Below are positions 11,561 through 23,672 of a stretch of DNA of 64,000 nucleotides, in pieces. The translations under genes were made by a program, and so were the position numbers. The DNA comes from Theobroma cacao (lineage: Eukaryota > Streptophyta > Magnoliopsida > Malvales > Malvaceae). Positions within the stretch are counted from its first letter, which is position 1; each line of letters starts with the position of its first letter. The stretch lies in the NCBI RefSeq assembly GCF_000208745.1, contig NC_030850.1:7162509-7226508 (forward strand), written 5' to 3'. The notes beneath the pieces are model-generated. The model was not told where the DNA came from. It made no database searches and saw only the letters and a list, made by a program, of their open reading frames with translations.

Positions 11561-12064
11561 TATAATAGTAATTATATTCCTTTGTAATATGATATGATAT
11601 TCATATTATTTAAACATAATTAATAATCTAATAATTTTTTTATTTATATATATTCATATCATCACATTAGTTATTTAACTAACTATATTTTAAATATATT
11701 TGTTATTATATAACAAAGGCAATTGTTTGTCAAGATGGTTGAGACGGTGAGTGTTTCCTTTCGTTGGCCTGGGTTTTAGTCCAATCATTATCAATTTTAT
11801 TTAACTATTTAAATAATAAAAAATATATAAACGGGTATTTATAAACGGGTTCGGGGCGGGTATCCGCAAAACCCGGTTAAAAAATAATTGGGTTCAGGTA
11901 ATAGGTATCCAAAGTGTGATACCCGAACCCTACCCAAACCCAATTCGGGTAGTAAAATCACCACTCGAACCCGCTCCGAACCCGTTTAATGGGTACCCTA
12001 ACTCAAAATAACCAGGTCGAGTACCCGCAAGTACCCTATATTAGGGTACTCGTTGACATCCCTA

Positions 12065-14600
12065 TTTATGCTGACTCAAAATTATACCGAAGGGGGATCG
12101 AGCAACTTCTATGCCTAAAATATATTTTAATTTTCTAAGGTTTTTAATTTAGAATTGCTTGTGCAAATCTTGTTTTAATTTAACAATGTGTTCCAGATCA
12201 GTTCCTATGACTATCACATCGTCCATGTATATCAAAACAACAATCAAGGATGTCTTTTGATGAAATAAGAAAAGTGAGTGATCTGCTTCATATTGACAAA
12301 ACCCAATAGCTAGCAAAGCTGTGGTAAATTTGTGATACCAATTTCTCGAGGCTTCTTTAAGCTCATATAGAGATTTTTGCAACTTACACACATGCTGCTC
12401 CCCTTTTCATTCAAATCCTTGCAGAATCTTCATATAAACCTCTTCATTTAGATCGCTATGAAGAAATGCATTGTTAACATCCAGTTGGTGTAATTCTCAA
12501 TTTTGTACTAAAGCCATTGCAAGTAGGCATCTAACAGTCACTAATTTGGCTAATTGTGTGAAAGTCTCATGAAAGTCCACCCGTTCTATTTGAGTGAATC
12601 CTTTGGTAACTAGACGAGCTTTATATTGCTCCACAGTCCCATCTGGGTTGTACTTGATCTTGTATACCCATTTAGAATCAATTGCTTTTTTTCTTGGTGG
12701 TAATGTACTCAAGACCCATGTTTTATTTTCTTCCAATGCCTGAATCTCCTTTGCCATTGCATCCCGCCAATGAGCATGCTTCACCGCCTAATAAAAATTA
12801 GTTGGCTCATCGGTGGAAGAGATGGCTACCAGTAAAGCATTATGACTGTATGAAAAATGAGAATAAGAAAGAAATTACGAAAAAAGGATATACTATAGAG
12901 TTGGTTGTTGTGTGGGAATGTGCGTTGTCGAAGAAGAAAAACGGTGTGAGAGAGGGAGGCAAAGTAAAATCATAGTCTACTAGTTTTTGTGGAATCTGAC
13001 GAGTTCTTTTTCTTGTCACTACTGAAGAATTTGTCGTCATATTAATACTAGAAGCAGTATTTAATTCAGTTTCAATGTGCATCACTGGCTACTGGTTGGA
13101 TTGAGGAAGAGTAGCATGATTGCTAATTTCTTGCTCTGTTTGTGGCCTAAGTGGTCCACTCTCTTCATTATTTAAGGAATTATGTGCCCTAATTTCATCT
13201 AGCCCACTTGCATTATTTGATTTGTGAGATCCAACTCTGTGAGGCCAACTAAGGGCTTCTTGTGATTCGTATGGCCTAACCATACGCTGTCCATGTATTA
13301 ACTCATCAAATGGGCTCAAGTGTGGACCCATGAATAATTCATCAGAGGCACAAACCTGGCTATTATGATCTGTTACCGTCCAAGATGCTAGTATGTGTGT
13401 TCTTGAGGACCCATTAAATCCATTGTTTGCCTTGGTCATTGCATTGGGAAAAATATTCTTAAAAAATTATACATCACGTGAAGTATAGATCTTTTTATCC
13501 TCAATGTCAAACATCCTATACCCCTTTTGTCCATGTGGATAGCCTAAGAAAATACTCGATTTGGAGCAAGAACCAAATTTATCGCGAGGGTTATTGGTGA
13601 TGAGCCCATAACATAAACATCCAAAGGTTCTAAGATGCAGATAAGTTGGCAGTTTTCCAAATAAAATTTCATAAGGAGTTTTATTTTTCAAAATTGATAG
13701 AGGCATCCTATTGATTAAATATGCAGCTGTCAAAACACATTCACCCTAAAATTTTATGGGTAGATGTGCTTGAAAGCGTAGTGCTTATGCAACTTTCAAC
13801 AAGTGTTTGTACTTTCTTTCTACTTATCCATTTTGATATGGTGTGTTTGTACAACTTGTTTGGCATTGAATTCCATTTTCATTATAGTAGGTAAGTAAAT
13901 CACTGTGTTTGAACTCCATCCCATTGTTTGAACGCACAAATTTTACTTGTGTATCAAACTGAGTACGTACCCATTGAAAGAATTGCAATAAGTAATCACG
14001 GGTTTTTGACTTATACTTCATCAAATATACCCTAGTGGCTTGACTGAAATTATCCACAATGGTTAAAAATAAAATGCTCCAAATAATGATGTAGTTTTAT
14101 AATCTCCCTAAATGTCATAATGGACAAGTTCAAAAATTCAACTGGATTCATGAGTACCAACAGGAAAAGGCAAATGATGTTGTCGTGCTCTGCAACAAGC
14201 ATCACAAAATTTATTTTCCCTAACATTAATAAATGAATCACCGAGATAAGATAAATGGTTCATTAACAGATGTCCCAATCTTCGATGCCACATTTTTGCG
14301 TGTCTCGTATTACTTGCAACCAGTGCCTTGCCCTCTCTTGTTGGTTCCAAATAGTAAAGTCCATCATGCACCCTACCCACTCCAATCAGCCTCCTCGATG
14401 GTAAGTCTTGAATAACACAAAATTCAAGCCAAAACGTGAGCACACAATTTAAATCCTGGGTTAATTTGATGACAGATAACAAATTAAAATTAAAATTCGA
14501 AATCCTAAGAACTTGGTCCAAGGCCAATTTTTTATTTAATTCAATATGGCCCAAAGCTTGCACAAGAACCATTTCTCGATTGGGTATTTAGACTGAAGAG
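12065..14600 (-). pseudogene. Copia polyprotein remnant: integrase and reverse transcriptase
   Basis: Read on the minus strand. The pre-integrase zinc-binding segment lies at 14572-14138, with WHRRLGH and, after a spacer, CDACCRARQHHLPFP. The integrase core is at 14057-13824 (VKFVRSNNGMEFK) and continues at 13733-13467 (TAAYLINRMPLSIL, then RTFGCLCYG). The variable linker follows at 13439-12840. Reverse transcriptase starts at 12784 with WRDAMAKEIQALEENKTW and KARLVTKGFTQ, and continues at 12391-12149 with KLQKSLYELKEASRNWY and the YMDDV catalytic motif. Several stops and frame changes separate the pieces, so no polyprotein could be made. The hAT insertion at 12064 cuts it shortly after the YMDD block. 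Confidence 0.88.
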
Positions 14601-14859
14601 AATTCGGGCTTGTGTATAACATTATTGAGCAAGCCCAATTCCCTGGTTATATGATCTGTGGCCCTAATATCTATGATCCATGGATCAATGTGTTTACCTT
14701 ACTTACGTGCATGTTGATTAATGACATTAGCTGTTGTTCCTACTGCTTGTAATCCTAATTGTGTGTTCGATATACTTCCTATGCCCAACGCTGTAAGCAC
14801 TTGAAGGATTTGCTATTGTTGTATCATTGAGGGTTTTGCATCATCAGTCTTGGCAACAA

Positions 14860-15863
14860 ATGCTATGCCTCTGTTGTTTCGATCTGCACCAATCATGCGT
14901 TTACCTCCACAACCTCGACTTCGATTAGTAGGCTGGCGATTCCAATTTTCTGGGTACCCTATGATTTTAAAACACTAATATTTTGTATGTCTTGATTTTT
15001 CACAATGAGTGCAACGTATTTGTTTGACTTTTTCCTCAAAATGTCGATTATGATTTCCCTTGTTGTTTGTAGTAGCTTGCCCCGATGCCACTCCTTAGCC
15101 TTTGGACATTGTACTAGCCAGAAACATAGCTCTTTCAATGGTTGGGGCTTGACCTATAACGACTTGTTTCTACTTCTCCTATTGTGCCACAATGGAATAT
15201 GCTCTCCCCAAGCTAGGCAGTGGATCAACACTAAGTATTTGAGATTTCACCGTGCTAAATGTGTCATCCAATCCCATGACAAGGTCAAACACCTTCTCTT
15301 GCTCTCGCATGTCTTCAATCTTCTTCGCAACTCCACACTTGCAATAACATGTACATACAAGTAAAGGATTAGAAACTTGTAATTCACCCCAAACAATTTT
15401 GAGCTTACTGTAATAGGTTGAGATTGAAGTCTTTTCTTGTTGCAATAATGCAATCACACGCCTCAACTCATAAACACGTGGAGCAATTCCTTATGTGAAC
15501 CTCTCTTGCAAATCTGCCCAAACTTCACAAGCCGTTTCGGCATGCGCTGTGCTACCTTGAATATCTTTTGCAAGCACGTTCACTGAACCCATGACTCATA
15601 GTCCCGGGGAATTAACATCTAGTTGAACTATGGTCCAATCTACGAATCTTGCCTTGTTCTTGGATCGTAGTGCATTCAGAAACTTCATCTCCAAGTAAAG
15701 TAATTTTCACCATTCTCAGCGAAAGGGTGTGTGACAAAAATCAAGCCAGGTGGTTCGATGAATGCAAAAAATATGTAAACTTAGTGTCAATCGCGACATT
15801 GTGTGATGTAGTCGTAAATGATTCCAAGCTCTCATTATCTTGATTTCGATTGTCATTTGCCAT
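14860..15863 (-). pseudogene. Copia gag remnant with zinc knuckle
   Basis: The likely gag start is ATG at 15863-15861 (MANDNRNQDN), 35 bases inside the primer site, but the frame stops after about 40 codons. A gag-like segment reappears at 15466-15179, with KTSISTYYSKLKIVWGEL and FDLVMGLDDTFSTVKSQIL, typical of copia capsid proteins. A CCHC zinc knuckle (CTHCEKSRHTKY, stop, CF) lies near 15010-14970 with an in-frame stop just before its last cysteine, followed by IIGYPENW. The gene is clearly dead. Confidence 0.8.
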
Positions 15864-15897
15864 GGCTGAAAAAAAAAATTAGAGTTTTGGGCTAAAT

Positions 15898-15909
15898 GCT
15901 CCGATACCA
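15898..15909 (-). promoter_or_regulatory. Primer-binding site for initiator tRNA-Met
   Basis: Minus-strand TGGTATCGGAGC directly follows the 5' LTR. It differs by one base from TGGTATCAGAGC, the usual plant copia primer site complementary to initiator tRNA-Met. Confidence 0.85.
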
Positions 15910-16119
15910 AGAAAAGCAAAATTAATTCGGCTTCTATTCATAAATTGATAAAGTACAATTATTTATACAAAGAATTGGTTGGCTGTTCCCAAAGAATACT
16001 TCTTTAAATCAAGCTCCTCATACTTATCAAAATTATCCTATATAAGAAAAGGATTATATCAATTAAAGAGATAATATTGGATTGGATAAAATCAAGCCAC
16101 GATTTCCTTGTAATCTTCA
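15910..16119 (-). repeat. 5' LTR of the copia element
   Basis: Partner of 4674-4882. On the minus strand it starts TGAAGATTACAAGG and ends TTTTGCTTTTCT, immediately before the primer-binding site. Confidence 0.85.
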
Positions 16120-16312
16120 TTAAAATTGATATGTGAAATTTATAATTATTTTATTATTGAAAATAACCCTACGAGTCTCCCTCATCTAAGTGCAAATCAG
16201 TAAGTTAATTCTTTTATCAAACAGATATGTCTTCAACTTGGAATTTAATGGCACTCCCAGAAGATGACAAATTGAGAAAGTTATTTAGACAAGTATGTGG
16301 ATTCTGCAAATT
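16120..16312. repeat. Right part of repeat copy 3
   Basis: Resumes the ~380-bp repeat that the copia element interrupted: ATTATTTTATTATTGAAAATA, the ACGAGTCTCCCTCAT block, GAATTTAATGGCACT and GATGACAAATTGAGAAAG. It is followed at about 16313 by GATTCTGCAAATTGAAGGT, the start of a further unit that soon loses similarity. Confidence 0.65.
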
Positions 16313-19300
16313 GAAGGTAATTTACATCATTCAATCTAGTATCAGCAGAGGAGAAAGTCTGAGTCAATAGAAAAATGACAGCCATATGATCTTAACAATT
16401 TCACACTCATTGGCAACCATAGTAAAGTCATACTATATTGTAAAGATGTACATTCAATGGTGGGAAGTGGATAATCTCATATTAATTTAATAACTAATTT
16501 CATGATGATTAACACCCTTAATCTATGGAAACATAAACATATAAATTAAGATTGAGAGAGGGGATGAAGAATTTAAGAATTACCTGACACTTTAGGAACT
16601 TAAAAAAGACTCGTGGAAGCAAATCTTGCTCGAACATCATTCCAAACTCTCTTTCCTTCATAACTCTTTAATTTCATCTTCCATAAGTCTTTCAAGTAGT
16701 AGTTGGAAGTTTTGGAATTGCCCTGCCAAATCATCAAAAAACAAGTAGTTGGAGAAGGTGAGGAACTTGACCTCTGTATATATAGATTGATGGGTTGGAG
16801 TAAAAAATGGCAACAACTCTATTATTGACCATTTTGTTGTGCTTCACAGAGATTCCAAGTTTAGTTTATCTTCCTAACAGTGCAATTGTGCAAATAACTT
16901 GGGTTGAAAATTGGTAATTTTAGGATGGGATTCAAACTTGGGATGTTTTTTTAGCCTTCAAAGATAAGATATTTTCGAAAATAATCATTTTTTAATTTTA
17001 ATTGTCTTTAGATAAGAGAAAAGTTTTTTTTAATAAAATTACCTTTAATAAAATCTCCTCATATTCAAATGTACTTATTGAAAAAAATATTATTACACGT
17101 CATGTTGAAAAAAAAGTTAGCCCAAATTAATAGGTACTTAAGGCATTTAACTCAATTATGTCGTAGTGAAATACAAATATAGAGATCAAATTATATGTCA
17201 TGTTTAAAAAATAATGTTGACACGCTTGAAAAAAAAATTGTTACATGTAGGTGTTTAATTTTAAGAATTTATATATTAGTGAAATACCAAGATAGACACC
17301 AAGTTACACACCATGTTTAAAAAATAATTTCATTACACATTATATTTAAAAAATGTTATTACATGCCATGTTAAAAAAAAATTAGCTGTCATATTTATGA
17401 TGTTTAACTCTAATAGTTTAATCCTAATAAAATAAAAAGAAAGAGACTAGGTTACACATCATATTTAAAAAAAAGTTGTTACACACTATGTTGAAAAAAT
17501 AATTGTTACATGTCATATTTAAAGTGTTTATCTCCAATATATGTTTAAGGTGTTTAACTTCAAAAGTTTATGTCTTAGTGAAATACAAAAAAAAAAAAAT
17601 TCAAGTTACACATCATGTTTAAACCATGCCATATTGAGCAGATTTGTTACATATCAAATGCATTTGAATTGTTACATGCAAACATGGCATGTAACAACTT
17701 TGGACAGTGTTCGAATTTATAGATTTCACTTATAACTTCAACTCATCAACTTTAAATTATGTGAATGTAAACCAATAAATTCAAGAACATTCATTGATAT
17801 TATCTCTACTCTTTGGTTTGTAGATTGACAATGATATGGTAAGAAAATAGAAAGAGAGATGGTGATGCTGGTAAAATTAAAAAGAGTTGGATGATAGAAG
17901 AGAGATATCGGGAGTATAATAGACGGATGCAAGAGAGAAAAATTAGTAAAATTAAAGAGAGTTGGATAGAGAGAGAGAAATCAAGAGCACATTAGGGAGA
18001 GAGAAAACGGGAGGAAAAATTGTGATAAATTATTTAATTTATCTAAAATGGCTTTAAGGATGTTTGTATCAAGTCATGATAAACAAAATTAAATAAAAAC
18101 AATTAACTTTATATTGAAGATTATATTTTTAAAATGACTTTATAAAGTTGACCATTTCTCGTAATTTTCTCTTCAAACTTGCTCATGAGAAGATTCAAGG
18201 AATGCAGCTAGCCTTGATTATTTACACCATTAAATATCCTATACATTTTAAGAATAACATATTCGCAAAAATCATCGACATCTGTATTTTAGTGGGAAAA
18301 TAGTTATTCTTAGAAAAGCTTTTCAAGAGTGCCTCGTCCATTACCATTTCTCCATCTTCAATTTTCTTATAATACAATCATGACCTCTCAATAAAGTGAA
18401 AATGCAATTAATATTTGATTTAATGGTTATTATCTTTTTTTTTTTTTTTTCTATAACAAGGTCAAGCTTGTCCAAAGCTTGGATCTATCCAGACTTTTTG
18501 ACTCTCATATTTTCCAAAAGATTAATCATTATACTTCATTGGATTTGTTATTTTTTTTTCTCTTAAATTGAGCTTATGATTCTCCTTAGCTTCTAAATTA
18601 GTTGAAGATTGTTGTTAATTAATGATACATAAAGGTAATTGCACCCCAAATCAAATCATTTTAACCTCTTTTATTCGCTTGTGCCCCTTTTTACCTTTCA
18701 AAATTTATTTGAAACATTATTTCTACACTATCCATTCTATTTGTTAAAAAATTGAATGTAAAAACTATTTGGATTATATATTCATATATAATTTTTTCAC
18801 TTTATTTCCATTAAAAGTTATTAAACATCATATCATTACAAGTTTAACGGCCAAAAAGAAATACTCCTTTCACTATAAGTTATTTAAATTGTAATATTGT
18901 AATACACCTTAAAGCTATAAACAAGTTGTAAATGCAAAAGAAAAAAAAATGTTAATACAAAAATGGATGAGGGCATATCCCTTAATTAATTTGTACTTTT
19001 GGTTTAATGAAAATGCAATTGGAGTTGTTTCCTTGCTTTTGGGAATGGAATTTTTGCTGCAATTTCTTATGATGTTCGATATTATAATTGCAGTCAAATT
19101 CGGCGACTGCGTAGTTCCAATCGGTCGTAATGCGAAGCGGATTCTTAATTTCTTAGACTCTGAGCCAATGTCCTAACTTTTCGGGGGGAGAGGAACGAGA
19201 AATTAGAAACTTTTACACTGTGGAATAAAGATTATTCCTTTACCATTTTCAACTTGTCTCGGTAGTTTTTTCTTTAATCTTTTTCCAGATCCCATGGTTT

Positions 19301-19750
19301 CTGGGCCAACTATATTTTATATCGACGTGTAGAGGCCATGGTTTGGGAGTCGGACCCTCCACTTGGAACTTCGTTGTATCTGTTGGACTTATTAAATAAA
19401 TGAAACCATACGGTAAAGTTTCAGTGGATTCTATTGGACATGTTCCTTGTCTTTTTATTACTGGTGGAAAAATCTGTCAAATTTTACTATGGTCCATAAT
19501 TCTACGTCGGTTTACACACCACTGTTTTATCTAACATGTGCATTTCAAGGTCAATTTCCGCAACTACAAGATAAATTTGATAAAGAGTGACGAAGCAAAA
19601 TCAGAGATGATGGATGTGAAAACACGCAAGTGGAAAGCTTGCTGAGGATAATTCATTGGATAGTGGATTCTTTTTTCCATAGAAGTTACTTGTTCCTAGT
19701 TGCAGCTGATTTTGATTGGGCCTGTAGTTAACCACCCACTGGAAAAAAAC
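16313..19750. other. AT-rich intergenic region
   Basis: No exon-like or conserved coding stretch on either strand. The short frames here (for example 18949-19176 on the plus strand) show no recognisable motif and are not called. A degenerate repeat patch lies at about 17090-17640. Confidence 0.6.
17090..17640. repeat. Degenerate tandem repeat with GTTACACATCATGTTTAAAAAA-type subunits
   Basis: A block combining TTACACATCATGTTTAAAAA, GTTACATGTCAT and a TAGTGAAATAC motif recurs several times. The TAGTGAAATAC-like motif is at about 17163, 17277, 17427 (weak) and 17576, so the higher-order spacing is about 114-150 bp. The copies are strongly diverged. I do not recognise a family. Confidence 0.45.
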
Positions 19751-19753
19751 TTC

Positions 19754-19760
19754 TATAAAT
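19754..19760 (+). promoter_or_regulatory. Probable TATA box of the class V aminotransferase gene
   Basis: TATAAAT in the context CTTCTATAAATGACC, 111 bases before the ATG. Transcription would start about 30 bases further on, giving a 5' leader of roughly 85 bases. Confidence 0.5.
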
Positions 19761-19870
19761 GACCTCGTCTGCTGCCCCTTCCCCACATTCTTCTTCTACT
19801 TTTTCCTTCATTCTTCTGTGCTAAAACCGCATTAAAAACTTTCATAAATTTATTTTTTCTAAAGGCGGAC

Positions 19871-22837
19871 ATGGAGCTAGCGCAACCCATGTTCAGAGAA
19901 ACACCTGAAGCCCGGAAATTGAAGCCACCAAATAATGGTAAAACTTCAATAATCAGGAACGGGAATTCATCATCAGCATATTCCCACGTTCCTAGCAAAC
20001 TTTGCCACGGTTCCGAATCTTTCAGGACTCTGGAGATGGGTGTGCCAAAGGTTGACTCAACTGACAAAAAGCTGTCTTGGCTACGATCTCAAATCATTGG
20101 CGGTGATGCACAGTTTGACACTCCTTTTGGAACCAGAAAACTTATATATGCTGATCATACAGCATCAGGCCGCTGTCTTCACTACATCGAAAACTTCATT
20201 GTCACCAATGTTCTGCCCTTTTATGGTAAGAAATTTTTCTATGACCTTCGATTGTGATTCTATTGTATGCGTGTAAAACATATATATATATATATATATA
20301 TATGATTATGTTATTTCAGACAAAAACTGATCGTTATCATTGTGCTCTGATTTAGTCAATAAGAATGATGGTGTCATTAGGGTAAGATTTTTCTCTTCGT
20401 TTGATGTTGTATGTGTCAGCTGATCTTGCTTGGTTCGTGCGTAGGGAACACTCACACATGTGACAGTTATGTGGGCCACAGGACGACAAAAATGGTGCAT
20501 GAAGCATCTAATTACGTTAAAAGATGCCTAGGTGGTGGGCAAGATGATGCAATTCTGTTTTGTGGCTCAGGCAGCACGGCAGCTATTAAAAGGTTACAAG
20601 AAGTTATGGGGATTGCGGTCCCATCAATTCTGAGAGACAGGTTATTAAATTGCTTAATCAATGAGAAGAGATGGGTGGTTTTCGTTGGCCCCTACGAGCA
20701 CCACTCCAACCTGCTTTCATGGCGTCAAAGCCTGGCTGAAGTGGTGGAGATTGGTTTAGATGAGAATGGTTTGATCAACATCGAAGCTCTAAGACGACAG
20801 CTTGAGTTATATAAACACGCCAATAGACCTTTGCTTGGTTCATTTTCGGCTTGTAGTAATGTGACTGGGATTCAATCAGATACTCGAGAGATTGCTAAAC
20901 TTGTTCATGGGTACGGAGGTTTTGTTTGCTTTGACTTCGCAGCAAGGTACATACTAAGAATGGTTTGTTCTTGTCTACCAAGTTTTTCTCTTTGTGTTAA
21001 TATTTAGCCATGGGAAGTTGACTTGGATATATTGTCTTTGTGGATAGCGGTCCTTATGTGGAGATTGACATGAGATCAGGGGAGTTTGATGGATATGATG
21101 CAATTTTCCTTAGCCCACATAAGTTTCTTGGTGGTCCTGGATCGCCCGGTATCCTTCTAATGAACAAGGCTCTGTATCAGCTAGGAGCTTCTCCTCCATC
21201 AACTTGTGGAGGTGGCACTGTTAATTATGTCAATGGTTTCAATGAAAAGGTAATTAAGTTGTGTTTTGTTTTCTTTTTTGGCTCTTGTTGATCCCAACCT
21301 TGAAGGGAATTTTTGTTCCCTTCTTCCGTTGGACGAGATAAAAGTATGATTTCGTACGTAGCGGCTGGGCTAGTTGGGATCATTGAAGTATAATTTATGA
21401 GCTAGGTGGTTTAGAAGGACCCTAGGTGGTTTAGATCTAGTGAATGATAAGTGTCTTTCTTTATCATTGAAGTATAATTTTATATGAGCTAACCATTCTA
21501 ACTAAACTTTCTGAATAGTGTATATATGCGTTAATTATAAAGTGTTTGACGAATTCAGTACGTGCTAAGATGGGTGCATTTGCAGGACACATTATATGCA
21601 GATGACGTAGAAGAAAGAGAAAATGCAGGGACCCCTCAAATAATTCAGATTATTAGGGCAGCGTTGACCTTCTGGGTGAAGGAATACATTGGTTATGAAG
21701 TGATTGAAAAGCAGGAGAAGTCATACATACAGCAAGCATTAGAGAGGCTTCTCCCAAATCAAAACATAGGGATTTTAGGAAATACAAGCACCGAGACAGA
21801 GAGACAAGCCATTCTGTCTTTCCTCGTCTTCTCCACCACCAACTCATGCCCTGGTCCCGTCAACAAAGAAGGTAACCATGTTGATGAGCTAGATGGACGT
21901 ATGAAAAGGGGACTTTTCATGTGGGGTGAGACCGGGAACAGGAGGGATAAGCCTCTCCATGGCCCTTTCGTTGTAACTCTCCTAAATGACCTGTTTGGAA
22001 TCCAAGCTCGAGGTGGCTGTGCTTGTGCTGGACCTTATGGCCACAGTTTGCTTCATATTGATGAGCCTCGCTCCCTTGCGTTTAGAGAAGCTATTGAAAA
22101 GGTTTACACATTAAAAACTTTCCACTGTCTTATTTTTTTTTATATCAATTGAAATGAATATGCATAAGTAGTCCAATTGAATGAAATTAACAAATTTACG
22201 AAGAAATAATAATAAAACAAAAAATCTTGATTATGACGAATTAAATGTAATAATTGACAATTAAATATGATTATGCTATTTAATATGATGACTTTAAAAA
22301 AAAAAAATCACAACACTCTCTTTAATAAAACTTTAAAATAAAATAACAAATACATATAATTCAGGAGCTGAGCTTTTAGCTAATGTGAATGGGTTTAACG
22401 GATCATTGCAGGGCTATGCTGGAGCAAAACCTGGATGGGCAAGAGTTAGCTTTCCTTACTACATGTCTAATGAGGAGTTTGAATTCATTCTTGCTGCAAT
22501 AGAGTTTATAGCCATATATGGCCAACGGTTTCTTTCCCTATACCATTTCAACTTGAGAACTGGCAGCTGGACTTTCAAGAAGAAGGCACTTAAAGACTTG
22601 GTCGGAAAGGAGATGAGTCAGGGCAGTCATGTGTTGCCTTTGGCTAGTGCTTTCCCGGTAACAAGCGTGGACCGTGACCAACCCTCTCAATACGATGATG
22701 CAGATGTTTCTGTCATCCGTACGTATGCATCGCATTTGAAAAGTGCCAAACGAATCGCTGCTCTCCTCCCCAAGTTTCCATCTCAACGCCGGCTTCACGA
22801 GGATATAGACCTTGACCTCCTCCCTTACAGGCTTTAA
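19871..22837 (+). CDS. PLP-dependent class V aminotransferase / cysteine-desulfurase-like protein
   Basis: Five exons: 19871-20225, 20445-20946, 21048-21249, 21586-22101 and 22412-22837. All junctions are GT-AG and the sum is 2001 nt, giving 666 aa. The fold-type I domain begins near LIYADHTASGR. The PLP-binding lysine is Lys311 in SPHKFLGGPG. A cysteine loop, RGGCACAGPYG (Cys498, Cys500), sits where desulfurases and the sulfurase domain of molybdenum-cofactor sulfurase carry their catalytic cysteine. That supports a role in cysteine desulfuration or a related lyase reaction, but the substrate is unknown. No clear transit peptide; the first ~60 residues are serine-rich and low in complexity. 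Intron 1 has a (TA)n run at about 20280-20304. It is an expressed-looking, intact gene, convergent with FTSHI4. The family is certain; the exact reaction is an inference. Confidence 0.9.
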
Positions 22838-23672
22838 CCATAGCATACTATCAAGATGTCCATCCGAGTTCATGCCAAATTTTTGGATGTCCTCGCCACC
22901 TTTTGTTGAATCGAATAATTTTGTTACTACCCGACGAAATTAGTAGAAATCTAATAAATTAAATTCACTCAAACTTGTCACCCTGAAATTTCTTGCAGTT
23001 CCTGACAAATTAGCTGATGGGCAATCCAATGTGATCAGACTTTCTAGCAACAGCCTTTTTTTGACCAAATCAAATACATACAAACAAATCAAAACGATTA
23101 TTAATGGACAGGATTAAATGGCAATACCAGCTCATTTCTAACCTGATTATTACTTATTTTTGGAACAATTCATGATCAATTTACAAATGAAACTAGCGGT
23201 GGGAAATTTTCCCTCTGCCTCGCTCACAGAATTCATTTAAATTCTACAGCTAGCCACATAACTCTATTTTGAATGGCCTTGGAAGGTGTGCCTTCAATTG
23301 CGATCGCAGATATCTCTCTCCTAATTATAGAATACAACAACAGACCTCGGTAGAATCCGCCCAATTGGTGTCTTGTACTTACAAAATTGAGGATGGCTCA
23401 ACTCACAGGGCCTCTGAATCTGAAAGTCTTCAGTTAACCGTATGTAATCAAGGAGTAGGCAGTGAAGCAGAAGTTGCCATCAAATATCCATCATCTCAAC
23501 TCTCTAGCAGATTACATACGCCCAGATATATAAGGAAAAAGCCGCAAGTGATTGTATGCAAAACTGTTTTCCAAACCAAAAAAATGAAAGAGAAAAAAAC
23601 AGAACAGTTTAATTTAACATATAAGGGAACACTTCAAGTTGAAATATTGCTCATGAATTCATTACCATGATT
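22838..23672. other. Intergenic region between two convergent genes
   Basis: Holds the 3' UTRs of the aminotransferase gene (plus) and FTSHI4 (minus). An AATAAA-type signal lies about 110 bases after the aminotransferase stop (CTAATAAATTAAA near 22950). The plus-strand frame at 23269-23670 shows no known motif and is not called. Confidence 0.6.

Larger units (their letters stand above)
5695..12064 (-). mobile_element. hAT transposon nested in the copia element, 8-bp target duplication
   Basis: The ends are inverted: TAGGGATGTCAACG at 5695 and the same sequence reverse-complemented ending at 12064. The subterminal regions on both sides are rich in GGGTA/GGGTT motifs, as in many plant hAT elements. 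The flanking 8-mers are TTTGTGCT (5687-5694) and TTTATGCT (12065-12072), matching at 7 of 8 bases. A transposase pseudogene lies on the minus strand at 6462-8563. The 3.5 kb upstream of it contains repeats and the assembly gap. Copia reverse-transcriptase coding lies on both sides, so the hAT arrived second. Confidence 0.88.
4674..16119 (-). mobile_element. Degenerate Ty1/copia LTR retrotransposon, disrupted by a hAT element
   Basis: On the minus strand the order is 5' LTR (16119-15910), primer-binding site, gag, integrase, reverse transcriptase, RNase H, polypurine tract and 3' LTR (4882-4674). Integrase before reverse transcriptase is diagnostic of the copia superfamily. LTRs start with TG (TGAAGATTACAAGG) and differ at about 9 percent of positions by my hand alignment, so the insertion is not recent. 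The coding region carries many stops and frameshifts and is split by the hAT element at 5695-12064. I found no clean 5-bp target duplication, but the flanks continue the same repeat unit on both sides, which confirms the insertion. Confidence 0.88.

Noticed and set aside
4669..16124. 5-bp target duplication for the copia element
   Set aside because: The flanks CAAAT and TTAAA do not match. The insertion is instead supported by the interrupted repeat unit.
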